Origin: Bacillus sp. BA3
Lineage (GTDB): Bacteria > Bacillota > Bacilli > Bacillales > DSM-1321
Direction of reading: 5' to 3'
DNA length: 64,000 nucleotides
Assembly: GCA_002835675.1 (NCBI GenBank)
Contig: PIZR01000008.1
Coordinates: 1-64,000 of the forward strand
Made by a program: the position numbers and the translations under genes. The notes below the pieces were generated by a model, which made no database searches, had not been told where the DNA came from, and saw only the letters and a list, made by a program, of their open reading frames with translations. Shown here one piece after another: positions 32,230 to 39,021 of the stretch; position 1 is the stretch's first letter, and each line of letters opens with the position of its first letter.

Positions 32230-32862
32230 TTGACAGTTAAAGAACAAACCATCTTTAATCATATTGGAAATAAAATTATAACAGAAGATCGAGAAATTAA
32301 CGTAATTGCTAGATTAGAAGAACCTTTAATTGTAGTTTTAGGAAATGTTTTAAGTGACGATGAATGTGACGAACTTATTAGATTGTCAAAAGACAAAATG
32401 CACCGTTCCAAAATTGGAGTTACACACGAGGTAAATGAAATAAGAACAAGCAGTAGCATGTTTTTTCAAGAAAAAGAATATGACGTCATAACTAAAATTG
32501 AAAAAAGAATATCATCCATCATGAGTATCCCCATTGAACATGGAGATGGTATTCAAATTCTTAAATATACTCCTGGTCAAGAATATAAAGCTCATTTTGA
32601 TTTTTTCACATCTACAAGTCTGGCAGCAAAAAATAATAGAATTAGCACAATCATCATGTATTTAAATGATGTGGAGCATGGAGGGGAAACTTTTTTTCCT
32701 AAACTGAATTTTTCAGTGTCACCGCGAAAAGGAATGGCTGTATATTTCGAATATTTCTATAACGATAAAAACCTAAACGAACTAACTTTACACAGTGGAG
32801 CGCCAGTTATCACTGGTGAAAAATGGGTTGCAACACAATGGATGAGGCGACAAAAAAAATAG
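32230..32862 (+). CDS. Prolyl 4-hydroxylase-like Fe(II)/2-oxoglutarate dioxygenase
   Basis: A 210-residue soluble enzyme of the P4Hc family, close to the characterised Bacillus anthracis prolyl 4-hydroxylase. It hydroxylates proline residues in proteins or peptides (collagen-like BclA and elongation factor Tu are proposed targets in other bacteria). Iron ligands are His122, Asp124 (KAHFDFF) and His188 (TLHSGAPV); Lys198 (TGEKWVATQWMR) binds the 2-oxoglutarate carboxylate. MYLNDVEHGGETFFP is the conserved double-stranded beta-helix core. It starts at TTG with AGGAG ten bases upstream and is followed by a hairpin (32909-32935). No collagen-like protein gene is seen nearby. Confidence 0.9.
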   Translation: MTVKEQTIFNHIGNKIITEDREINVIARLEEPLIVVLGNVLSDDECDELIRLSKDKMHRSKIGVTHEVNEIRTSSSMFFQEKEYDVITKIEKRISSIMSIPIEHGDGIQILKYTPGQEYKAHFDFFTSTSLAAKNNRISTIIMYLNDVEHGGETFFPKLNFSVSPRKGMAVYFEYFYNDKNLNELTLHSGAPVITGEKWVATQWMRRQKK

Positions 32863-32908
32863 TCTGCAGCTTGATAATGTAAACACTGGACTATAAATAC
32901 CTCAATTT

Positions 32909-32940
32909 TAGGTGCCAAATGATCTAAGGCACCTATTTGT
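32909..32940 (+). terminator. Terminator of the prolyl hydroxylase gene
   Basis: TAGGTGCC and GGCACCTA arms, 11-base loop, followed by TTTGTT. Confidence 0.7.
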
Positions 32941-33111
32941 TCATTTGGAAACTGTTTACTTAAAATGACCAAACGAATGGAATCAAAAAAATAATGTTCC
33001 CTTGAACTTCATAGCTTTCTTGATCCTAAACAATTGATTCGTTTCAAAACATACTTTTGCCCTGGAATTCTCGTTAAGTTTGATTTGATTATACTTTTTT
33101 TTAAAACGCTC

Positions 33112-33891
33112 TCATTTACCTTTGTTGCTCTTTCTAAAATTATCGTAATCAGTCTTAATGTAATGAAATACCTTCGCGTTGCCATTATGGTCAGGATGAG
33201 TTATTTTTAATAACCCTTTATATTCTGCTAACACTTCTTTATTGCTCGCCATTTTAGAAAGCCCTAATTTTTTACTATAATCATTTGATTGAGCAGTGGA
33301 ATCAATATTGTAATTATTTCTGATGTTTTCTTTTAATTTTATCAATTCATTACGTAATTCAATATTTTCTTTTAATAAATCCTTTGTTTCATTTTGTAAT
33401 TCACTTTTCTCATTCTTTAGTATGGCAACTTCCTTTTTGAACATATCCCTTTGCTGAATCAATATTCTTTTTGCAGTTTCATGAAGTTCTTCGATTCCTT
33501 CTATATGCTTATCTTGAGTTTGTATTTTCAATTTTAATCGATGTATGATTTCGTCCTTATTTTGATCTATGAAATCATTTATGGCCAGCTTTGAAGCAGT
33601 TTCATCGCTTATGTATCCAGTGTTCCTCTTTCCGTTTCCCGCATTTTTAATTTTACCTTCACGAAGCCAGCGCCTAACAGTTTGTATGCTATTACTTTCT
33701 TTTATTCCTGCATCTTTTAACATTTCAAATGCTTGATCTGTGTCATCCAATATGTATCCAGTTTCTCTAATCCCGTTTCCTCCCTCATATTTAATCTTAC
33801 CTTCACGGAGCCAGCGTCTAACAGTTTGTATACTGCTGCTTTCTATTACTCCTGCGTCCTTTAACAGGTCGAAAGCTTGATCTGTGTTCAC
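33112..33891 (-). CDS. Double helix-turn-helix / coiled-coil / J-domain protein
   Basis: This 259-residue protein has an unusual order of parts. Residues 3-50 and 51-97 are two near-identical modules (AFxxLKDAGxxES, then SIQTVRRWLREGKIK, then GNGxRxTGYI) that look like MerR-type winged HTHs binding DNA. Residues 105-195 form a Lys/Glu-rich coiled coil (LKNEKSELQNETKDLLKENI). Residues 207-255 read as a short J domain: LGLSKMASNKEVLAEYKGLL, then the HPD tripeptide at 232-234 (THPDHNG) and a final helix, the part that stimulates Hsp70 (DnaK). The start is GTG, with a GGGGG purine run just upstream. The palindrome at 33912-33926 may be its own operator. I know no characterised protein with this architecture. 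It may recruit DnaK to a DNA site or a plasmid/phage replication complex; that is inference. Confidence 0.75.
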   Translation of the reverse strand: MNTDQAFDLLKDAGVIESSSIQTVRRWLREGKIKYEGGNGIRETGYILDDTDQAFEMLKDAGIKESNSIQTVRRWLREGKIKNAGNGKRNTGYISDETASKLAINDFIDQNKDEIIHRLKLKIQTQDKHIEGIEELHETAKRILIQQRDMFKKEVAILKNEKSELQNETKDLLKENIELRNELIKLKENIRNNYNIDSTAQSNDYSKKLGLSKMASNKEVLAEYKGLLKITHPDHNGNAKVFHYIKTDYDNFRKSNKGK

Positions 33892-33911
33892 GTTGTTCCC
33901 CCTTCCCCCTT

Positions 33912-33926
33912 ATTACGCAACGTAAT
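33912..33926 (-). promoter_or_regulatory. Perfect palindrome upstream of the J-domain gene
   Basis: ATTACG-CAA-CGTAAT is a perfect inverted repeat 21 bp in front of the GTG start codon. Its position over the probable transcription start suggests an operator, perhaps for the HTH protein itself. Confidence 0.5.
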
Positions 33927-34262
33927 ATTACTTCGATTGATATTAGCCTATTAAAAGGAATATATTTTGCAAACAATGCGGCTAATTTATATGCCAATGT
34001 TTTAAATGATAGCATAGCCATTTTCTAAACAAAGAACAAACAGATGAAGAATATATGACGAATATCACAGAGAGATAACGATAAGGTATCAAACTTAAAA
34101 GTGGGACCAGAACATGGCCCGTAAAATTGTAGATAAAGGGAAAATGACAGCAAGACCCCGTATGGCAGTGAAGAAAGCACGTGAATTGACCCGGAGGAAA
34201 AGTGTTTTATTTTTGAATCTTTCTGAAGGGGCGGAATGAACTTAGACAGCATAGGAAAAACG

Positions 34263-34279
34263 ATAGGTATCATACCTAT
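34263..34279. repeat. 17-bp perfect palindrome
   Basis: ATAGGTAT-C-ATACCTAT in otherwise gene-free DNA between the J-domain and VOC genes; operator-like but without an adjacent start codon. Confidence 0.4.
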
Positions 34280-34341
34280 AATTCCATAAGGAGTACCGCA
34301 AGCAACACGTGGATTTACAATGTTAAGGATATGCCAATATT

Positions 34342-34386
34342 AAAAAGCCCAATCTCTCAGTGATATATAATTGAGAAATTGGGTTT
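34342..34386 (-). terminator. Terminator of the VOC gene
   Basis: On the minus strand AAACCCAATTTCTCA pairs with TGAGAGATTGGGCTT, followed by TTTAATATT. Confidence 0.78.
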
Positions 34387-34428
34387 GCAACTAAGTCACC
34401 AAAGCAGCTGCTATTAGTTAACTAGAGA

Positions 34429-34854
34429 TTATTGTTTACCCTCTGTATACACTTGAAAGGTTACACCGAATTTGTCTGTTACAATTCCATATGCAGGGCT
34501 GAAAAAAGCTTCCTGCAGCTGCATTGTCACTTCTCCGCCTTGAGACAATGTTTCAAAGATTCTTTTTGATTTTTCAATATCGTTTATTGAAATACAGATC
34601 GTGACTTGATCTCCAGAGTGACTAGGTTGACCTGGAAACGTATCGGAAAACATGAGATCCGTTTCCCCAACCCTTAACATTGCGTGTGCCACAAGATTTT
34701 TTGCTTCTTCTGGCAAAGGAAATTCCGGGTTTTCAGGCATTTCTCCAAAAGTTTGATTAAAAAGGACTTTTGCATCAAGTGATTTTTCGTAAAATTGAAT
34801 CGCTTCTTTTGCATTTCCGTTCATCATTAAATAGGGAGACAGTCGCATGGTCAT
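34429..34854 (-). CDS. VOC-superfamily protein (PhnB/glyoxalase-bleomycin resistance type)
   Basis: A 141-residue PhnB-like vicinal-oxygen-chelate protein. Family marks are LSPYLMMNGNAKEAIQFYEK at the start, AHAMLRVGETDLMFSDTFPG in the middle, QVTICISINDIEKSKRIFE near 85 and the closing AYGIVTDKFGVTFQVYTE. VOC proteins act as metal-dependent isomerases or dioxygenases, or simply bind and sequester antibiotics; members of this subgroup mostly have no proven reaction. The start is ATG with AAAGGAG eight bases upstream. A small frame and a LexA-bearing promoter lie directly upstream, so the gene is probably SOS-induced, which would fit a role against DNA-damaging compounds. This is inference from the operator. 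Confidence 0.82.
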   Translation of the reverse strand: MTMRLSPYLMMNGNAKEAIQFYEKSLDAKVLFNQTFGEMPENPEFPLPEEAKNLVAHAMLRVGETDLMFSDTFPGQPSHSGDQVTICISINDIEKSKRIFETLSQGGEVTMQLQEAFFSPAYGIVTDKFGVTFQVYTEGKQ

Positions 34855-34871
34855 AAATAGCTCCTTTTGTT

Positions 34872-34946
34872 TTAATTTTTGTTAGAAAGCATGAGTAACT
34901 TCCAAGCCTCTTTTTGATGTTGTGGACAATAACCATTATTACCCAT
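34872..34946 (-). CDS. Possible 24-residue leader peptide in front of the VOC gene
   Basis: The frame reads MGNNGYCPQHQKEAWKLLML plus four residues and stops 18 bp before the VOC start codon. There is no ribosome-binding site; the predicted transcription start (about 34947) falls next to the ATG, so it would be read as a leaderless message. The Cys and His (GYCPQHQ) and the composition look protein-like. It might regulate, or be a remnant of, the downstream gene. Low confidence. Confidence 0.35.
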   Translation of the reverse strand: MGNNGYCPQHQKEAWKLLMLSNKN

Positions 34947-34954
34947 GACTGTAT

Positions 34955-34982
34955 TTTATAACAAAGAACGTGTGTTCGTCAA
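34955..34982 (-). promoter_or_regulatory. Sigma-A promoter with LexA box in the spacer
   Basis: TTGACG (complement of 34977-34982), 16 bp, TATAAA (34955-34960). The spacer holds GAACACACGTTC (34966-34977), an exact GAAC-N4-GTTC LexA core. A bound repressor would block RNA polymerase. It reads toward the small frame and the VOC gene. Confidence 0.7.
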
Positions 34983-35900
34983 CGAAAATCACTTGAATAC
35001 TAACAATTTTTCAGATGACAGACTGGTTTAAATAAAATATTAAATGATTATCCCACTAGCTTAAAGTGTTTGTTTTGTTCATGACCACATTGTTACAAAA
35101 ACTGAACCATTCACTTTGGAATTTTCTTCGATTAAACACCAACAAATGCTTTTGCATTAAAATAATCTATTTTAGCTATAGAAGCAGGAGAAACCACGGT
35201 CCTTATCAAGCCTAATGATCATAACACCCAATTACGTTTAATATGGAAGTTCTTGAATCTCATTGCTGGACTAATAGAAAAATCCTTCAGTGTTTCTCTT
35301 TTAGCCTTACTTAACTAAAAAAGGAACCTGATGAATTGCATAGACCAATCAATTCTTTTTCTTCCGCAGCAATTTCGTCTTAAAATTCCCCGCCCGGTAA
35401 ATGCTAGATTTTCTCTCCTGCACTTTGCCTTCCATATGCAGAGTACCAATAAAAAAATGAAGCGAACAAAAAGTAGCCCCGAAATACACCACTTATGTAG
35501 TATATTTTGGAGCTATTTGACGTTTACTTAAATACTGAGTAGTCAGTCATATATTCGGACTATCAGTTCTTTTCATTCCTGAATTTTTGAAAGTTTGTCT
35601 AGTCTTTTATCTTTTGTAGCTTAGAATCATGCTAATTTGCCCCTGGTTGATTAATGGCTCTCAGACTAAATTTGTATCCCACTATTATATAAGTTACCCA
35701 TCTCGTTTAAATTCTCACGTTCTAAAAAAGATGGAAAATAGCTATAGAATGTTGATATAAGAGGTAATTAATCTTGAAAAAATAAGATATTTATTGTTTG
35801 TAGTACAGATATAACTATATAACCGAAAAAAATCAACGTTTTTCTTCTAAAAATAATAGAAGAATTATAACCAATTTCACTTCCCAATTAACTATAAGTA
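34983..35900. other. 900-bp AT-rich stretch without supported genes
   Basis: Frames of up to 66 codons (for example 35331-35531, plus) have no ribosome-binding site and no protein-like pattern. I find no hairpin with a T-run, no insertion-sequence ends and no known operator. It separates two accessory genes and may be remnant DNA of past insertions. Confidence 0.5.
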
Positions 35901-36509
35901 TTAAATTATTTCATGTACAATTCCTAAACTCAAACCTTCGTCATTTGCAAACATGTACCATTCTTCATCTTCCTTTTCAGCATACAATTCTTCTGAAATG
36001 TTGGTATTTTCCACAACAAACTTCTTAATACGATTATCTAAACGGTCATAGAAATTCATTGTATTTTTAGCCTTCTTAGAAGTTGATTGAACAGACATAC
36101 TTCCATCATGAATAAGAATTATTGTATTGGGATATGCTTTTCTATAATGTCCACTAATCAACAGTAACGCACCCATAGAAACACAAGATCCTACACCAAT
36201 GGTTTCAACTTTCGTTTTACTTGATTTAATTGCATCAATGGCAGAAAAACCAGCCACTACATCTCCACCATCAGATGTTACATATATTTGTATTGTCTTT
36301 CTTTTATCTATTGGAATATTTAACTCTTCATCTTCTCGATTCCATTCTTGAATCCAATAAACAATTTTATTTACAATGGTTGTATCCACATCATAATTAT
36401 AATAAATTTTCCGTTCTTTCAGTCCAAGGTAAAACTGATACTCCTCAAGAGAATCAGGTAAATTTCCTATTATTTCCAAATATTCATTATTGAATTCAAC
36501 TTTTTTCAT
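35901..36509 (-). CDS. Orphan ClpP-like serine protease
   Basis: A 202-residue member of the ClpP/crotonase-fold protease group, far from the housekeeping ClpP. The oxyanion segment TSDGGDVVAGFSAIDAI (78-94), the nucleophile Ser111 (GVGSCVSMGALLL) and His134 (IILIHDGS) are present. The third member, normally Asp in a DRDxFM-type motif, is replaced: DEEWYMF near 181-187 seems to hold Glu at that place. The N-terminal 50 residues (YQFYLGLKERKIYYNYDVD) resemble the handle used for binding partners. Phage prohead proteases and translocation-enhancing ClpP-like proteins share this form. There are no phage or Clp-ATPase neighbours. It starts at ATG with AAGGAGG and seems to be a single-gene unit. 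Confidence 0.78.
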   Translation of the reverse strand: MKKVEFNNEYLEIIGNLPDSLEEYQFYLGLKERKIYYNYDVDTTIVNKIVYWIQEWNREDEELNIPIDKRKTIQIYVTSDGGDVVAGFSAIDAIKSSKTKVETIGVGSCVSMGALLLISGHYRKAYPNTIILIHDGSMSVQSTSKKAKNTMNFYDRLDNRIKKFVVENTNISEELYAEKEDEEWYMFANDEGLSLGIVHEII

Positions 36510-36822
36510 TATAAATCCTCCTTAATAATATGCTGTGTTATAGGAAGAAAAAGTGTAATACACAATCATATCTATTTATTAATTTATTCAGCAAGTACAA
36601 TCTTCGCAACAGCATTCATCATCATTTTAAAGTCCATTATTTTTTAGAACATAGAAAAGTGAAATGAGAATGTAGAACCTTTTACAAAGGAAAAAACACA
36701 ATAGCCCAATTTTGAAATTCCAAACCATTAAACCCTGACTCGATTTTCTTTATCGATTATTTGCATACAATAGTAGAAAAAATCAAAGGTTCTGGTGCAT
36801 TTCAACAGAATAACGCTCCATC
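36510..36822. other. Intergenic stretch upstream of the ClpP-like gene
   Basis: Apart from promoter-like AT-rich DNA I see nothing supportable. No frame has a ribosome-binding site. Confidence 0.5.
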
Positions 36823-36856
36823 AAAAAAAAGGACCTAATCGATTAGGTCCTTTTTG
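36823..36856. terminator. Perfect palindromic bidirectional terminator
   Basis: AAAAAGGACCTAATC and GATTAGGTCCTTTTT form a self-complementary 30-mer beyond the doxX stop, with T-runs on both strands. Confidence 0.85.
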
Positions 36857-36921
36857 ACTTTAGTCTATTCGTTTCAATTTGGTGAGCTATAAACTTAACA
36901 CTGTGATATTGTTTATTTTTA

Positions 36922-37350
36922 TTAACTTGCTTTCATTTCTGAATCTTGTCCTCTTTTAAGATTAGGTAACTTAGAATCTATCGATAGGAATCGACTTCCA
37001 TTTAAAACTAGATGAAGTGCAATAATCATAAGAACGAGATCCAGTTCGTACCCTGAAGCTTCTCCATTCCCCATAAAACCTGCAGGGAATTTCACATAAA
37101 CAATTGCACCAGCCATGATGAATACAAGGAGGGCAGATATTATTCTTGTTCCAAGACCTAATATTAAAGCAATTCCTCCAAACAATTCAATAACACCGAC
37201 TACATAGGCCATAAATCCCGGTATGCCTATACTTTGAAACCATCCTGATGTGTTCTCCAACCCACCTTGGAATTTTGACAATCCATGTAGCAAAAATGAA
37301 ATTCCCAACATAACTCTTAATAAAAAGGTACCGATCTCTTGTTTATTCAT
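36922..37350 (-). CDS. DoxX-family membrane protein
   Basis: A 142-residue DoxX/SURF4-like protein with four membrane helices: LLRVMLGISFLLHGLSKF, GFMAYVVGVIELFGGIALILG, IISALLVFIMAGAIVYVKF and LDLVLMIIALHLVLNG. Family members take part in thiol/quinone redox balance, thiosulfate oxidation or stress resistance; the precise role of this one is unknown. It starts at ATG with AAAGGAG. Its promoter carries the same CACTACAAANTGTAGTG palindrome found at the blaI-like gene, so it is a predicted target of that repressor. It ends in the palindromic terminator at 36823-36856. Confidence 0.85.
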   Translation of the reverse strand: MNKQEIGTFLLRVMLGISFLLHGLSKFQGGLENTSGWFQSIGIPGFMAYVVGVIELFGGIALILGLGTRIISALLVFIMAGAIVYVKFPAGFMGNGEASGYELDLVLMIIALHLVLNGSRFLSIDSKLPNLKRGQDSEMKAS

Positions 37351-37374
37351 GTCACATCTCCTTTTTTTATTTTA

Positions 37375-37411
37375 CACTACAAAGTGTAGTGCAATGTGGT
37401 AAAAAAATCAA
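37375..37411 (-). promoter_or_regulatory. doxX promoter with BlaI-type operator
   Basis: TTGATT (37406-37411), 17 bp, TACACT (37383-37388). The palindrome CACTACAAAGTGTAGTG (37375-37391) covers the -10 element. It has the ACTACA-N2/3-TGTAGT form of BlaI/MecI/CopY operators and matches the site at the blaI-like gene in all but one position. Confidence 0.8.
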
Positions 37412-37421
37412 GTGAAAGTCA

Positions 37422-38273
37422 TCAGACAATCACTATAGTCATTCCCAAAAGTATAAGCAAAACATAAATAGAAACAAAAATCGTAGTAGTTTCAGCCCTC
37501 AAAGGAATTTTTTTATGGGGATCGATTAATTGCTGAAGTCTATAGTTAACTGATTCATTGGAGAAGTGGACAAGGACGGGCGAGGATTTATCAGTGTAAC
37601 CATGTTTAATTAACTTCAACAAAGCAGTACTTATGCCTAATTCAGTCCCCATTTTATTTATCGCATTTTCATCGGCTGATAATTCACTTATTATTTTGTA
37701 ATTTTTATGACACCATTTTGTAAGTGGGACAAACCATAAAGCATCTGATATCAACTGTAAAATAAATATTACCAGCGGATGATATTTTTTTTGGTGAAAG
37801 GCTTCATGCTCTACTACCGCTTCTAGCTCATCCTGGTCCAATAATTTAATTAAACCAGAACTAAACACAATGAATGGCCGACAAAAACCAATCGTAAACG
37901 CAAGAGGCTGATCAGCATTCACCACTAAGATATCATTGTTGACCCGGTTGAATGTTTCATTTATAAACCTTGTCTTTTCAAAATTTTTGGAAAGAAAAAG
38001 CTTTTGTTTAAACCTTCTGGATAAGAAATATTGCTCTGCAATTTTGAAAAGGGTGCTCAATATGCTATAGGATATTATTATACTGAGCAGGGTGACGACT
38101 ACAAAATAGTATACTGAATCTTCCTTGAATAGACTAAAGCAAAATTTAAAAAAGTTGGCTTTAATATTCACACCAAAAAAGATATGTACCAAAAACGCTC
38201 CCATTTGGCACCATACTACACAGGCAATTAAAAGACTCAGGCTTATCACAAAATAAGACTTACTCTTCCACAT
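37422..38273 (-). CDS. M56-family (BlaR1/MecR1-like) membrane metalloprotease
   Basis: A 283-residue membrane protease. Helices near the N-terminus (FVISLSLLIACVVWC, YFVVVTLLSIIISYSIL), then a cytosolic zinc protease domain with VVEHEAFHQKKYHP (zinc ligands His156 and His160, catalytic Glu157) and ISELSADENA for the third ligand, then a last helix at the C-terminus (IFVSIYVLLILLGMTIVIV). Unlike BlaR1 and MecR1 there is no penicillin-binding sensor domain after it, so the inducing signal is not a beta-lactam bound in that way. It should cleave or inactivate the BlaI-like repressor. The start codon overlaps the repressor stop (TAATG), so the pair is translationally coupled. Confidence 0.85.
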   Translation of the reverse strand: MWKSKSYFVISLSLLIACVVWCQMGAFLVHIFFGVNIKANFFKFCFSLFKEDSVYYFVVVTLLSIIISYSILSTLFKIAEQYFLSRRFKQKLFLSKNFEKTRFINETFNRVNNDILVVNADQPLAFTIGFCRPFIVFSSGLIKLLDQDELEAVVEHEAFHQKKYHPLVIFILQLISDALWFVPLTKWCHKNYKIISELSADENAINKMGTELGISTALLKLIKHGYTDKSSPVLVHFSNESVNYRLQQLIDPHKKIPLRAETTTIFVSIYVLLILLGMTIVIV

Positions 38274-38689
38274 TATAATTTATCCTTTTTTAACGATTGA
38301 ATTTTTTGTTCCAATTTTTCAATTAAACCTTGGTCAGCATCTTTCATGGCATCCAGCATATGGCTTATGACCGCTCCACCAAATTCATCCAGCAAATTCT
38401 CAGTCAGTTTCTTTGACTGCTCTTCTAAAAACTCCGCTTTGGATTGAACTGGGCGAAATAATGAGAGCCTTCCTTCAGACCTCTTTTCAAGAATGCCTTT
38501 TTCGACTAAACGATTCATGACGGTCATTACAGTGTTGAAATTGATAGGTTTGTCAAGTTCCAATGATTGCTGAACCGCTTTGATGCTCTGTTCATCTTTA
38601 TCCCATAAATATTCCATGATATTTGCTTCCAATGGACCAAAGAAACGATTCAGTCCAACTTCATCATATTTAAAATTTTTAATATTCAT
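38273..38689 (-). CDS. BlaI/MecI/CopY-family transcriptional repressor
   Basis: A 138-residue winged-helix repressor (penicillinase repressor family). The DNA-binding part is seen in LEANIMEYLWDKDEQSIKAVQQ and NFNTVMTVMNRLVEKGILEKRSEGR (residues 20-65), followed by a C-terminal dimerisation segment. The M56 protease encoded right after it is its expected inactivator. The gene starts at ATG with GGGAGG. The promoter has an operator over the -10 element, giving autorepression, and an almost identical operator is found at doxX. Confidence 0.9.
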   Translation of the reverse strand: MNIKNFKYDEVGLNRFFGPLEANIMEYLWDKDEQSIKAVQQSLELDKPINFNTVMTVMNRLVEKGILEKRSEGRLSLFRPVQSKAEFLEEQSKKLTENLLDEFGGAVISHMLDAMKDADQGLIEKLEQKIQSLKKDKL

Positions 38690-38703
38690 CCTTTACCACC
38701 TCC

Positions 38704-38740
38704 CACTACAAATTGTAGTGGATATCACTGTTACAATCAA
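38704..38740 (-). promoter_or_regulatory. blaI-like promoter with operator
   Basis: TTGATT (38735-38740), 17 bp, TACAAT (38712-38717). CACTACAAATTGTAGTG (38704-38720) is a perfect-arm palindrome covering the -10 element. Confidence 0.82.
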
Positions 38741-38780
38741 GTTTCATCTGGAAGATTTGAACGTTATAAATAAATACAGT

Positions 38781-38844
38781 AGGCAAACTGGTTTTTCTTC
38801 GAGTTTGACTACAGTCTGAAACGAGCCTTTTACAGGCACGTTTC
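38781..38844 (-). repeat. Dispersed hairpin repeat (copy 3) and a decayed terminator duplicate
   Basis: AGGCAAACTGG...CGAGTTTGACTACAGTCTGA (38781-38819) is the inverse of the hairpin at 326-363. Directly after it GAAACGAGCCTTTTACAGGC (to 38844) is a near copy of the terminator at 38992-39019, with two differences. The 38741-39021 gap has no gene. Confidence 0.6.
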
Positions 38845-38991
38845 AATAATTAATAGTAATCCTTTGTCCTCCATTTCCTCAAATTTTTTGACCTTGCTGT
38901 TTCTTCTGGTTAACCACCTCTATTACACTCCACTACCTTTTTTCTGTAGCAATGTTCTTCCGTTCGTTTTTCCTTTTAAGCGTTTTAGATT

Positions 38992-39019
38992 AAAAAACGA
39001 GCCTTTTGCAGGCTCGTTT
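38992..39019 (-). terminator. Terminator of the NAD(P)-binding protein gene
   Basis: On the minus strand AAACGAGCC-TGCAAAA-GGCTCGTTT is followed by TTTAATC, directly after the stop codon. Confidence 0.85.
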
Positions 39020-39021
39020 CA

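Noticed and set aside
34114..34239. 41-codon plus-strand frame (MARKIVDKGKMTARPRMAVKK...)
   Set aside because: The text looks fairly protein-like, but there is no ribosome-binding site or promoter and no family is recognised; it may be a gene fragment but cannot be supported.
34025..34273. 82-codon minus-strand frame
   Set aside because: No ribosome-binding site; overlaps the palindrome and has a random-looking sequence.
35331..35531. 66-codon plus-strand frame
   Set aside because: No ribosome-binding site and no neighbours in the same direction; composition not protein-like.
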